DNA from: Candidatus Marithrix sp. Canyon 246
GTDB lineage: Bacteria; Pseudomonadota; Gammaproteobacteria; Beggiatoales; Beggiatoaceae
NCBI RefSeq assembly: GCF_001723685.1
Contig: NZ_MCBX01000003.1
Location: forward strand, 164,241 to 228,240
Reading direction: 5' to 3'
DNA: 64,000 nt
Part shown: piece by piece, positions 36,818 through 45,589 of the stretch
Numbering within the stretch: the first letter of the stretch is position 1
How the letters are laid out: each line of letters opens with the position of its first letter
Notes under the pieces: model-generated
Seen by the model: the letters and a program-made list of their open reading frames with translations, nothing else
Told to the model about the DNA's origin: nothing
Databases searched by the model: none
Translations under genes and position numbers: made by a program

Positions 36818-37369
36818 ATGACAACACAAGAAAAACGACTTTTAAAGATACTATTAGGAATATTTTTCTTATACATCTTGCCATTTCAATTATATCCATT
36901 CATATCTAATTATTATAATGATTATATGACTAGTGTTCAAAAATTGAATAAAGATATAGAACGTTATAAGAAACTAAGTAAACGTGCTGAATATTGGGAA
37001 AAAACTTATAAAGATACTAAACAAGTAGAAAAGCAAATTAATGCAGGATTATTATCAGGTAACAATCGAGAATTAATAGGTGCCAAAATGCAAGGTATAG
37101 TTAAGCGATTAGCACAACGAACAGGCATAAGATTTAAAACACTTGATCCACCTGATACATCCAATACTACCGGGCAATGGCTATTAGTAATTCAATCAAT
37201 GCAATTTGAAGCAACATCATATACACTGATGCGATTTTTACAAGCTATTGAAAATGCAAGAATTCATTTAAAAGTGACAACCTTAGATGTACGCGCTCGT
37301 AAAAAGAAACTAAATTGTAAAGTTAGAATAACTGGCTTTAGTCGTGCCCCTGCTGCTGAGGAAAATTAA
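36818..37369 (+). CDS. GspM/PilO-like pseudopilin-assembly protein
   Basis: 183 aa. An N-terminal membrane span (about 8-30) precedes a coiled-coil stretch (VQKLNKDIERYKKLSKRAEYWEKTYKDT) and a ferredoxin-like C-terminal domain (WLLVIQSMQFEATSYTLMRFLQAIENA). This is the build of type II secretion GspM / T2SSM_b proteins. It lies 4 bp before a GspE-type ATPase, supporting this. No other secretion genes are in the window. Confidence 0.7.
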   Translation: MTTQEKRLLKILLGIFFLYILPFQLYPFISNYYNDYMTSVQKLNKDIERYKKLSKRAEYWEKTYKDTKQVEKQINAGLLSGNNRELIGAKMQGIVKRLAQRTGIRFKTLDPPDTSNTTGQWLLVIQSMQFEATSYTLMRFLQAIENARIHLKVTTLDVRARKKKLNCKVRITGFSRAPAAEEN

Positions 37370-37373
37370 CACA

Positions 37374-38828
37374 ATGCATACTCTAAATTTACCAATATTT
37401 AACCAATTATTATCTGACAAGGGCATTGCCCCTGTCGAAACTTTTCCAGAACCACCCCGTTTATTATTTGCAGATACTTTACCTGAAATTGAAGATCGCG
37501 CTAAAATTCGCTTTATTTTAGGATCGCAAGTTAGTTTTGAACACGCCGAACAACATAAAATTGAAAACTTAATAAAAAAGTGGCGAGCCAAATTATCACC
37601 AGAATTAGATGGTGCTGATGAAGATGGTAACTTCAATTTAGATAGTGAATATCTTGATGAAGCAGCAAACGATGCACCTATTATTCGTATGGTAAATCAC
37701 CTTATGGATCGATCTTTAGATTTAAGTGCCAGTGATATTCACTTTGAACCCGAAGAAAAACATTTAAAGATACGTTGTCGCGTAGATGGTGTCATGGTTG
37801 ATCTTGAAACTTTACCAGCTTCAGTAAAAGCTGCTGTATCGTCTCGTGTCAAATTGATGGCGCGATTAGATATTGGTGAAAAGCGTCTGCCACAAGATGG
37901 GCGCATTCAATATAAAATGGGTAGTAAAAACCTTGATATGCGTGTATCTACTCTACCCGGTGTACATGGCGAATCCATTGTATTACGTATTTTAGATCGT
38001 AGTGATGTAAACGTCAGTTTAGATCAACTCGGTATGCCAGAAGATATTATAAAACCTTATAATAATGTTATTAAACAACCACATGGTATTATACTAGTAA
38101 CCGGACCAACTGGTAGCGGTAAAACCACTAGTTTATATGCAACTTTAGAAAAAATTAATACCGGTAAAAATAAAACTATTACTGTAGAAGATCCAGTAGA
38201 ATACCAATTAGAAGGCATTACCCAAATTCATGTAAACTCAAAAATCGGCTTAAATTTCGCCGCTGGATTACGCTCAATCGTGCGACAAGATCCTGATATT
38301 ATAATGGTTGGTGAAATACGTGACGCTGAAACTGCTGAAATTGCAATCGAATCAGCTTTAACCGGGCATTTAGTATTCTCTACCTTACATACTAACGATG
38401 CTGCTGGTGCAATTACACGTTTACAAGATATGGGTATTGATACCTATTTAATAAGTTCCAGTGTAATCGCCGTCATGGCACAACGTTTAGTGCGTAGAAT
38501 CTGCTCCCATTGCATTGAAACCGTGCAAATAAGCGAAGAAGAAGCAGAACTATTAGAAATTAACCAACAGGAATGCCCAGACATAAAACGTGGTAAAGGT
38601 TGTGAACGCTGTGGTAATACTGGATATAAAGGGCGTTTAGGATTATATGAATTACTCCTGATCTCAGATGATATTCGTCACGTAATTGGTAACGGCGGCG
38701 ATGCGAATGCCATTCGTAAACAAGCAGTTAAAGAAGGATTAAGAACTTTACGGAAAGATGCAATGGAAAAATTATATCAAGGTATAACTACACCAGAAGA
38801 GATTGTTCGAGTCACAAGGGCGAATTAA
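37374..38828 (+). CDS. gspE: GspE/PulE-type secretion ATPase
   Basis: 484 aa from the ATG at 37374, which fits spacing after the gspM-like gene; a frame to 37344 would overlap it. It powers pseudopilus assembly in type II secretion. N1E-like domain, then MVNHLMDRSLDLSASDIHFEPE, Walker A GPTGSGKTTS (about 244-253), the Asp box VEDPVEYQLEGITQ, Walker B IIMVGEIRDAETAEIA, His box and a zinc CxxC pair (CSHC and CERC). It is shorter than E. coli GspE at the N-terminus, as in a branch with a trimmed start. Confidence 0.9.
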   Translation: MHTLNLPIFNQLLSDKGIAPVETFPEPPRLLFADTLPEIEDRAKIRFILGSQVSFEHAEQHKIENLIKKWRAKLSPELDGADEDGNFNLDSEYLDEAANDAPIIRMVNHLMDRSLDLSASDIHFEPEEKHLKIRCRVDGVMVDLETLPASVKAAVSSRVKLMARLDIGEKRLPQDGRIQYKMGSKNLDMRVSTLPGVHGESIVLRILDRSDVNVSLDQLGMPEDIIKPYNNVIKQPHGIILVTGPTGSGKTTSLYATLEKINTGKNKTITVEDPVEYQLEGITQIHVNSKIGLNFAAGLRSIVRQDPDIIMVGEIRDAETAEIAIESALTGHLVFSTLHTNDAAGAITRLQDMGIDTYLISSSVIAVMAQRLVRRICSHCIETVQISEEEAELLEINQQECPDIKRGKGCERCGNTGYKGRLGLYELLLISDDIRHVIGNGGDANAIRKQAVKEGLRTLRKDAMEKLYQGITTPEEIVRVTRAN

Positions 38829-38850
38829 AATTACACCCTTGTAACATAAG

Positions 38851-39462
38851 TTACCAATTTAAAAAATTTTCTAACAATTTCAAGCCAACATCTTGGCTTT
38901 TTTCGGGATGAAATTGCACAGCAAACACATTATCTTTTGCCACTGCTGAGGCAAAATTAACCCCGCCATAAGCAGTTGTACCAGCCACTACATCCACCAA
39001 ATCAACATAATAACTATGTACAAAATAAAAGCGGCTATTATCAGCAATACCATTCCATAAAGGATGGGATTGTTGTGCAACTTGATTCCAACCCATATGA
39101 GGTATTTTATACTCTGGAGAATCTGCAAAACGCCTTACAGTACCACTTATTACATCAAATCCAGCAATACCACCGTTTTCTTCACTGCGCGTTAATAAGC
39201 TTTGCAAACCCAAACAAATACCTAAAAACGGTTTCTCTTCAACAGATTGCTGAATTACATCTAACAATTGACTTTCTTTAAGCAAGTGCATACACTGACC
39301 AATCGCGCCTTGCCCGGGAAACACAACTTTATCAGCCTGCAAAATCACATCTGCTTGATCACTAACTTGAACCTGCCAATTATTTGCAGCTACATGTTCT
39401 AAAGCCTTACTAACAGAGCGTAAATTGCTCATACCATAATCAATTACTGCTACAGTTTTCAT
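38851..39462 (-). CDS. hisH: Imidazole glycerol phosphate synthase glutaminase subunit
   Basis: 203 aa. It supplies ammonia from glutamine to HisF in histidine synthesis. Class I glutaminase triad: Cys in FLGICLGLQSLL, and His/Glu in VQFHPEKSQDVG. KVVFPGQGAIGQCM is the oxyanion region. hisF is not beside it, which is unusual. Confidence 0.95.
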   Translation of the reverse strand: MKTVAVIDYGMSNLRSVSKALEHVAANNWQVQVSDQADVILQADKVVFPGQGAIGQCMHLLKESQLLDVIQQSVEEKPFLGICLGLQSLLTRSEENGGIAGFDVISGTVRRFADSPEYKIPHMGWNQVAQQSHPLWNGIADNSRFYFVHSYYVDLVDVVAGTTAYGGVNFASAVAKDNVFAVQFHPEKSQDVGLKLLENFLNW

Positions 39463-39465
39463 AAA

Positions 39466-39909
39466 CTATTCATTTTTCAAAAATTTACGGATTTCTTGTC
39501 GAATCCAATGACGTACTTTGCCTTCTTTTCGCTTAAAAGCTGGTAATTCAATACCCAATAGAACACGGTAAGTTGCGGAAAATGGCAAAAAGGGCAGAGA
39601 AATTATAATTGCTAAAATAGTAACTATACTGACTATAGATAAAATAGTTGCAGGATCAGCGGGAACAGGTAAAGGGCTACTAAACATACCTTTTAATACA
39701 GGAGTTTCTGTTAATATCACTATATAAATAGCATACCAATCTGGATCAGATATTTGATAAACTAAGAAAGCACTACCAATTGCAATGGTAACTAGAAAAA
39801 AATCTGCAAATAAACGAATTAATAAAAATGATAAATATATAGTTACAAAAACTACTATTGCTACAGCAATAGGTGAATTTAATAAACTGATAACAATAGG
39901 TGAATCCAC
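39466..39909 (-). CDS. Small integral membrane protein, unknown
   Basis: 147 aa with three or four hydrophobic spans (about 14-55, 58-77, 84-108, 110-125) and a basic C-terminal tail (KRKEGKVRHWIRQEIRKFLK). I recognise no family. It lies 3 bp upstream of hisH and is divergent from the YgfX-like gene. Confidence 0.55.
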   Translation of the reverse strand: MDSPIVISLLNSPIAVAIVVFVTIYLSFLLIRLFADFFLVTIAIGSAFLVYQISDPDWYAIYIVILTETPVLKGMFSSPLPVPADPATILSIVSIVTILAIIISLPFLPFSATYRVLLGIELPAFKRKEGKVRHWIRQEIRKFLKNE

Positions 39910-39933
39910 TCTTAATTCCTTTGGTTTAAATTA

Positions 39934-40347
39934 ATGTATTTTACCACCCCATTATGTCTTGAGCCACGTTTTTCTAAACGCTTTGCATTAGTATTAATAA
40001 TAATACACGGAGCTGCAATATTACTATTGATACCTTTAGCCTTAACATTAGTTATAAAACTATGTTTAGCTATTATCATCTTAGCAAGTACAAAATATAG
40101 CAGAGATAATTATTTATTAGTAAATAAACATCCTTTATATGGCTGCACTATACGTTATGACGAACAAGAACATCGTTTAAGGGTATTCTTAAAATCTGGC
40201 ATTGAAGTAAAAATAGCCTCTAGCTATTATAGCCCACAATTAGTGATAATAAAAATCAGTAATATAAAAAAAGCAATGATTATTTTTCCAGATGCCCTAG
40301 ACATGCGAATATTTCGCCAATTAACAGTTCATTTACGCAGCATGTAA
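39934..40347 (+). CDS. YgfX-like membrane protein
   Basis: 137 aa. Two N-terminal spans separated by a short turn (about 17-55) precede a soluble part ending [19 protein letters not shown], which matches the closing D-x-LD-x-x-x-FR-x-L-x-V-x-LR motif of YgfX (CptA). In E. coli YgfX pairs with SdhE-family YgfY; no such partner is visible here. It overlaps the modA stop by 19 bp on the opposite strand. Confidence 0.6.
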   Translation: MYFTTPLCLEPRFSKRFALVLIIIHGAAILLLIPLALTLVIKLCLAIIILASTKYSRDNYLLVNKHPLYGCTIRYDEQEHRLRVFLKSGIEVKIASSYYSPQLVIIKISNIKKAMIIFPDALDMRIFRQLTVHLRSM

Positions 40348-41048
40348 CCAAAATCAACAATCTTTTTACTTATAGCAGGGCTAGCCAAGAAACTCATAAA
40401 AGCTTGTGCTGCCTTATTATTTTTAGCGTTTTTCAGTATAACCCCAGCTTGTTTTATTGGTCTATAAAAATCATCAGGTACTTGCCAATATGAACCAGTT
40501 TGTTGTACTACCTGAGATAAAGCAACAAACCCCAATTCCGCACTACCAGTAGCAATAAATTGAAAATTTTGCCCAATATTATGTGCTTGCACTAATTTTC
40601 CTTGAACTTTACGCCACAAACCTAACTTGATCAAAGCTTGTTTTGCCGCTTTACCATAAGGTGCTAATTTGGGTTTAGCAATTGCCAAATGACGAAATTT
40701 CCCAGTTGTTAAAAGCTTCAAACTGTCACCCCGTGGATTCCATAAAACTAATTTACCAATAGCATAAATAAAAAAACTATCAGCCACAGCTTCTCGAATC
40801 AACATTTTAGGGCGTTTAGTATCAGCGGCTAAGAAGACATCATAAGGCGCACCATGTTTAATTTGAGCATACAACTGCCCAGTCGCGCCAACACTAAGCA
40901 TAACACGATGCCCAGATTCAGCCTCAAACTGACGCTTCAATATTTTGATAGGCTTAATAAAATTTGCTGCTACTGCAACATGTAAGACATCGGCTGAAAC
41001 CGAATTTATGCTTAATATTAAAATAAGATAAAAAAACTTATTTTTCAT
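40329..41048 (-). CDS. modA: Molybdate-binding periplasmic protein
   Basis: 239 aa with a signal peptide ([15 protein letters not shown]). [38 protein letters not shown] and [11 protein letters not shown] are ModA motifs. It binds molybdate or tungstate for an ABC importer. The permease modB and ATPase modC are not in the window. Start overlaps the aroC stop by 4 bp, so it appears coupled to aroC. Confidence 0.9.
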   Translation of the reverse strand: MKNKFFYLILILSINSVSADVLHVAVAANFIKPIKILKRQFEAESGHRVMLSVGATGQLYAQIKHGAPYDVFLAADTKRPKMLIREAVADSFFIYAIGKLVLWNPRGDSLKLLTTGKFRHLAIAKPKLAPYGKAAKQALIKLGLWRKVQGKLVQAHNIGQNFQFIATGSAELGFVALSQVVQQTGSYWQVPDDFYRPIKQAGVILKNAKNNKAAQAFMSFLASPAISKKIVDFGYMLRK

Positions 41049-42097
41049 TGATTTATATTACGTAATAAATGATCCATCAACACAATTGCCAACATTGCTT
41101 CTGCGATTGGAGTAGCGCGAATACCCACACAAGGATCATGGCGACCAGTGGTAATTACCTCAATTGGATTACCATGTATATCAATACTCCTTCCCGGAAT
41201 ACGCAAACTAGAAGTTGGTTTTAAAGCGATATGAGCAATAATATCTTGCCCAGTAGAAATTCCACCCAAAATGCCACCAGCATGATTACTTAAAAAACCT
41301 TCAGGTGTCATTTCATCCCTATGTTCAGTACCTTTTTGCTCAACACTGGCAAAACCATCCCCAATTTCAACACCTTTTACAGCATTAATACTCATAAGAG
41401 CATGAGCAATCTCAGCATCTAAACGATCAAAAACAGGTTCTCCTAAACCTACCGGCACATTACTAGCAACCACAGTAACACGCGCCCCAACAGAATTACC
41501 TTCCTTACGCAAAGCATCCATATAAGCTTCTAATTCAGATACTTTATTAGCGTCTGGACAAAAAAATGAATTCTTATTTACCTGATCCCAATCGAAATTC
41601 TCTGGAACAATTGGACCTAATTGCGATAAATAAGCACGTATTTCACAACCATGATGAACCTGTAAATATTTTTTTGCTATAGAACCTGCTGCAACACGTA
41701 CCGCAGTTTCACGAGCAGAAGATCTTCCCCCACCGCGATAATCCCGAATACCATATTTTTTATGATAAGTATAATCAGCATGACCCGGTCTGAATTGATC
41801 CTTGATTTTACTATAATCTTTAGAACGTTGATCAGTATTTTCGATTAATAAACCAATTGGACAACCAGTAGTTTTACCCTCAAAAGTACCAGAAAGGATT
41901 TTAACAATATCATCCTCACGCCGCTGAGTAGTATGTCTCGAAGTACCCGGTTTACGACGATCTAAATCAACTTGCAAATCATCAGCAGTTAAATCCAAAC
42001 CCGAAGGGCAACCATCAACAATTCCACCGATAGCGGCACCATGACTTTCACCAAAAGTAGTAACAGTGAATAATTTTCCGAAGCTATTACCTGACAT
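41045..42097 (-). CDS. aroC: Chorismate synthase
   Basis: 350 aa. It makes chorismate from EPSP with reduced [51 protein letters not shown] and [18 protein letters not shown] are diagnostic, and the length is standard. Confidence 0.97.
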   Translation of the reverse strand: MSGNSFGKLFTVTTFGESHGAAIGGIVDGCPSGLDLTADDLQVDLDRRKPGTSRHTTQRREDDIVKILSGTFEGKTTGCPIGLLIENTDQRSKDYSKIKDQFRPGHADYTYHKKYGIRDYRGGGRSSARETAVRVAAGSIAKKYLQVHHGCEIRAYLSQLGPIVPENFDWDQVNKNSFFCPDANKVSELEAYMDALRKEGNSVGARVTVVASNVPVGLGEPVFDRLDAEIAHALMSINAVKGVEIGDGFASVEQKGTEHRDEMTPEGFLSNHAGGILGGISTGQDIIAHIALKPTSSLRIPGRSIDIHGNPIEVITTGRHDPCVGIRATPIAEAMLAIVLMDHLLRNINQ

Positions 42098-42114
42098 TTT
42101 TTAAATTTCCATAA

Positions 42115-42266
42115 TTAATTTTGTTCGTTTAATTTATCAAACAACCTAGCAAAGCTGTTAGTAGTTTTCATTTGTTGCAAATTCAACCTTTTCGCAATTT
42201 GAATACCATCTATTGTTTTTTGATAGCTTCAGGTTCAAATTGATTTAATAGTGTAACCGATTGTGT
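42115..42266 (-). pseudogene. Fused remnants of a DUF4276-like gene and an ATPase
   Basis: The minus strand reads KTIDGIQIAKRLNLQQMKTT..FDKLNEQN then stop (about 42222-42115), like the usual DUF4276 C-terminus. Just upstream, 42229-42266 repeats 35 bp of the ATPase at 43391-43430. It is a largely deleted second copy of the ATPase/DUF4276 pair. Confidence 0.5.
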
Positions 42267-42775
42267 GGATAAACGGATTTATCACATTTATTAGTTTATC
42301 CACGTAATTCGCTGTACTCATATGGAAGAGTTTTTATAATATTGTTTGTCTGAATCAGAATTTACAGGATTTTAGAATTTATGGCAGTGGCATTGTTGAA
42401 TTATTTACAACTATCAGCTTTAGTCATATCTTTATTATAATACCATTATAACCATTCCCCGATTCATCCTCAGCATTACCATTAAACGGATAATAAGCAA
42501 CCAATCCATCATTCAAATCAGCCAAAACATTGCCGCTTAATGCAGCAGATAAAACCATAGCATTTATAAATGTATATTTTTTCAAGAAAGTTTGTCTTTT
42601 AAGAGTTAAATTGTGTGACGGCCTTTGCTATAAATATAATCGCCATTAAATGGTTTTCAATAGAAAAAAATTTTTCTTTATGTTTATATAGAATGCTTGC
42701 TGGAGAAAAAGGTCAGGGTGTTTTTATATTTTTTATTTTTATGGTTCATATAAATATATTCGCAAGGGCAAAATC
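42265..42775 (-). pseudogene. Collapsed LamG gene copy with flanks
   Basis: Inverted relative to copy 1. Bases 42265-42425 match 9443-9240 (palindrome and LamG C-terminal end). Bases 42430-42590 match the LamG 5' end (signal peptide and AYYPFNGNAEDESGN). About 1 kb between is deleted near 42440. Bases 42590-42775 match the upstream leader. No complete protein remains. Confidence 0.85.
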
Positions 42776-42792
42776 ACTTAGAACATCATCAA

Positions 42793-42953
42793 TTTCCCGC
42801 TCCCCTGAAAGGGGATAACATACCAGCCCGGGGCAACGCCCTGGGATTATGTTGTGATTATGTGATGTTAAGCCCTGAAAGGGCGTGACATCACACCTCA
42901 TTCCTAGGGCGTTGCCCTAGGCTGGTATGTTATCCCCTTTCAGGGGAACTGGA
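42793..42953. repeat. Large GC-rich inverted repeat
   Basis: tcccctgaaaggggataaca and tgttatcccctttcagggga form the outer arms, with cataccagccc / ggctggtatg and further pairing (gcaacgccctggg / cctagggcgttgc) inside. The centre holds another short palindrome, gccctgaaagggcg. The whole is about 160 bp, clearly richer in GC than its surroundings and without coding capacity, so it is a MITE-like or insulating element. Confidence 0.85.
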
Positions 42954-42962
42954 AGTTCAATT

Positions 42963-43262
42963 TTAATTTGTTCGCAATTGTGTACTTTTAGCAGCTTCAA
43001 CAAGATCTAAAGATTGCTTCCATGATTCTTCACAAAATTTAACCAAATTAACTAAAAGTTCTTTATTTGGTAATAGTGGTTCTCCAGCTATAGCTTGACC
43101 AACAGCTAATTCATATTTTGATAATAATTGTATATATTCTCCTTTTGTTCCACCTTTAGTCATGATTATTTTAGGTACAATATAAAGCATTGGATATGCT
43201 GGTACGACAATTTCCTTAATAAATCTCTCTTCAGTTTGCCCTTCACAAAGGATAATTATCAC
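42963..43262 (-). pseudogene. Shortened DUF4276-like protein
   Basis: 99 aa. IIILCEGQTEERFIKEIV and IIMTKGGTKGEYIQLLSKY are the DUF4276 (TOPRIM-like) N-terminus with its first acidic residue. The family's middle (about 100 residues) is missing and the C-terminus is a new sequence. It follows the ATPase fragment with a 1-bp overlap, the usual pairing. Confidence 0.6.
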
Positions 43263-43966
43263 TAATAACGCCCTCCAAGATAGTTATTTTCCCAAAGTTG
43301 CCCTAATGAATATTCATTCAGCCAAGCTTCTAATTCTAATTCATTCAAACGCTTTATTTGACTGCCAGATGGAGTGCGATCAACTACCATAATATCTTCA
43401 GGTTCAAATTGATTTAATAGTGTAACCGATTGTGTAGATAAAATAATTTGAGTTTGGCAAGATGCTTTTTTGATCAGTTCTGCCAATACACTAATTGCCA
43501 GAGGATGTAACCCAAGTTCTGGTTCATCTATTACTATCATTTTAGGTGGTGTTGGTTGCAAAAGCAGGGCAGATAAACAGATAAATCTAATCGTACCATC
43601 AGATATAAGTGAGGCACTAAACTTCTTTAGATTATTTTTCTCTCTCCATCTTAATTTTATTTGAGAAGGATTATTTGGTTCGGATTCAAGAATAAAATCT
43701 TTAAAATTCGGAGAACCAAACTTTTCCGCATCCACAATATAATCTTCTTCAGTGGCTCAATGTGATAAGTCATAAACATTTGAAGATTGGGCATCAAAGA
43801 AAAAACGTAAACTTATAGATTCATTTTCCTGAATACCATTATAAACCAGATTATCAAATCCACCTTTATTAGTTATCCAATTCCTCAATCTGCCTATATA
43901 AATATAATTAAGCACTTGAGTGTTACTAAATGATCTGAAGTTACTTAGTTTGATTTGTTTTAACAT
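43262..43966 (-). pseudogene. AAA ATPase with deletion and in-frame stop
   Basis: Begins as MLKQIKLSNFRSFSNTQV (ATG at 43966) but jumps past the Walker A region to GFDNLVYNGIQENE. A TGA at 43759-43757 interrupts the same frame, which continues ATEEDYIVDAEKFGSPN through LISDGTIRFICLSALLL and Walker B MIVIDEPELGLHP. TGG (Trp) would restore the frame. Without Walker A it cannot hydrolyse ATP. Confidence 0.8.
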
Positions 43967-44051
43967 AAAATATAGCAAATATGAATTTAAAAAAATTATA
44001 TCAAAAAACCAGCGTCGAGATGGAATAAAGTAGAACAATAGACTTCGTATC

Positions 44052-44084
44052 AGACCTGACAGGTTTTTAAAACCTGTCAGGTCT
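44052..44084. repeat. 33-bp palindrome, copy 6
   Basis: Centre tttttaaaa, so it is inverted relative to copies 1-5. It is preceded by aacaatagacttcgtatc, the reverse complement of the 18-bp flank beside copies 1 and 2. Confidence 0.95.
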
Positions 44085-44112
44085 AACTTCGCGCTGATCA
44101 AATGGCTAGGGT

Positions 44113-45291
44113 TTATTTACAACTATCAGCTTTAGTCATATCTTTAATATGAAATATTGGATAGGCTTCATTCCATTGCTTCATAGTTACATCTTTGTAA
44201 TATATAGCTTTTCCTTCAATTCCATCACCTATTTCAGCAATTGTAGCAACTTTAAAACAAGGAATATAAACTGATCTTGTTTCATGATCATAGTTAATAT
44301 AGCCGCTAGTATCTTTTCCTTCAAACATAGCTAAGAGATTTATACTCCAAGGAATGAGTTCAAAAGCATCTTTAATTTTTTCCTGTAATTGAACGTTAAA
44401 AATTCCTTTTTCACCAGTTTCTTCACGGCTAAAACCATCTAAAAATGGAACTAAAACACCTTTTAAAGATAGTGTTTTAGTTTTTATATCGTAAATGGCT
44501 TTTGATGAAATTTCTTTTGGTGGTTTCGGTTTTTCTTGTTCTTCCTCTTCAACCTTATAAAGTTGTTGGATTTCGGATTCTGATAGGGCGCGGTTGTAAA
44601 TGCGGATGTCGTCTATTATTCCTGGTGTATAATCTGTTTTTTGCCTGTTTAAATTTCCGTGTTTTCCAATAAAAATGTTAGTATCATATGATGCTATTCT
44701 AAAATTAGAATCAAAGCTTTTAATTTCTTTTAATTTACCATTTAGATAAAATCTAATACCAGTATCATCAAAAGACATAACAAGATGATGCCAAATTCCA
44801 ATAAAGTTGTTTGTCTTATGATTTAGTCCAACACCATTACCATTTGAAGTGGCAATCGATCCACTAAATATAGTCTGTCCATTACAAGATGAATATTGAT
44901 CGCCACATATTCCAAGATGCCACTGATAATGTGGATTAACATGACTCGTATATGGTTTATGAATGATTACATTATTTCCGTTACCCTGAAAAGATTTGTC
45001 GGAAAAATACCATGCACTTATAGTGATGTAATTGGGATTCATGATTTTCGTATTCTTAATTTCAATGTAGTCGTTTACCCCATCAAAACTATAAGCACTT
45101 TCCTTATTCCCAAACCGATCTTCAGTCAGCGTCGCGCCATTAACCGTTCCATCATTCCCATTCCCCGATTCATCCTCAGCATTACCATTAAACGGATAAT
45201 AAGCAACCAATCCATCTTTCAAATCAGCCCAAACATTGCCGCTTAATGCAGCAGATAAAACCATAGCATTTATAAATGTATATTTTTTCAA
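44113..45291 (-). CDS. Secreted LamG/concanavalin-like lectin domain protein, copy 2
   Basis: 392 aa, TTG start with an AAAGGAG site. The signal peptide, first about 70 residues and last about 160 residues are nearly identical to copy 1 at 8167. The LamG interior (about 75-225; NYITISAWYFSDKSF, GIWHHLVMSFDDTGIRFYLNGK) is different and carries two extra Cys (CGDQYSSC). This supports swapping of ligand-binding modules between conserved ends. It is likely exported; the ligand is unknown. Confidence 0.85.
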   Translation of the reverse strand: MKKYTFINAMVLSAALSGNVWADLKDGLVAYYPFNGNAEDESGNGNDGTVNGATLTEDRFGNKESAYSFDGVNDYIEIKNTKIMNPNYITISAWYFSDKSFQGNGNNVIIHKPYTSHVNPHYQWHLGICGDQYSSCNGQTIFSGSIATSNGNGVGLNHKTNNFIGIWHHLVMSFDDTGIRFYLNGKLKEIKSFDSNFRIASYDTNIFIGKHGNLNRQKTDYTPGIIDDIRIYNRALSESEIQQLYKVEEEEQEKPKPPKEISSKAIYDIKTKTLSLKGVLVPFLDGFSREETGEKGIFNVQLQEKIKDAFELIPWSINLLAMFEGKDTSGYINYDHETRSVYIPCFKVATIAEIGDGIEGKAIYYKDVTMKQWNEAYPIFHIKDMTKADSCK

Positions 45292-45469
45292 GAAAGTTTC
45301 TCCTTTAAAAGTTAAATTGTGTGACCGCCTTTGCTATAAATATAATGGCCATCAATATGGATTTCAATAGAAAAAAATTTTTCTTTATGTTTATATAGAA
45401 TGCTTGCTGGAGAGTTTTTTTATATTTTTTATTTTTATGGTTCATATAAATATCTTCGCAAGGAAAAAA

Positions 45470-45580
45470 AACAGTTGGTGGTACCGCAGCTTTAGCTTAT
45501 ACTCTTAAAGTTGCACGCAAGATGGGAATCAGCCCTTCATTACAAACCTTATATGCTAAAAATACTTGTAAAAGTTATAA
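45470..45580 (+). pseudogene. 5' fragment of the YdeP-type molybdoenzyme gene
   Basis: Matches the first about 36 codons of the decayed gene at 7909 (KTVGGTAALAYTLKVARKMGISPSLQTLYAKNTCKS) in opposite orientation, without its ATG. Together with LamG copy 2 it shows that the whole divergent ydeP/lamG intergenic block was duplicated and inverted. Confidence 0.85.
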
Positions 45581-45589
45581 TTATTACAA

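Noticed and set aside
42615..42818. A 67-codon plus-strand frame
   Set aside because: It is the reverse of the duplicated LamG leader region and runs into the GC-rich inverted repeat; no protein similarity is seen.
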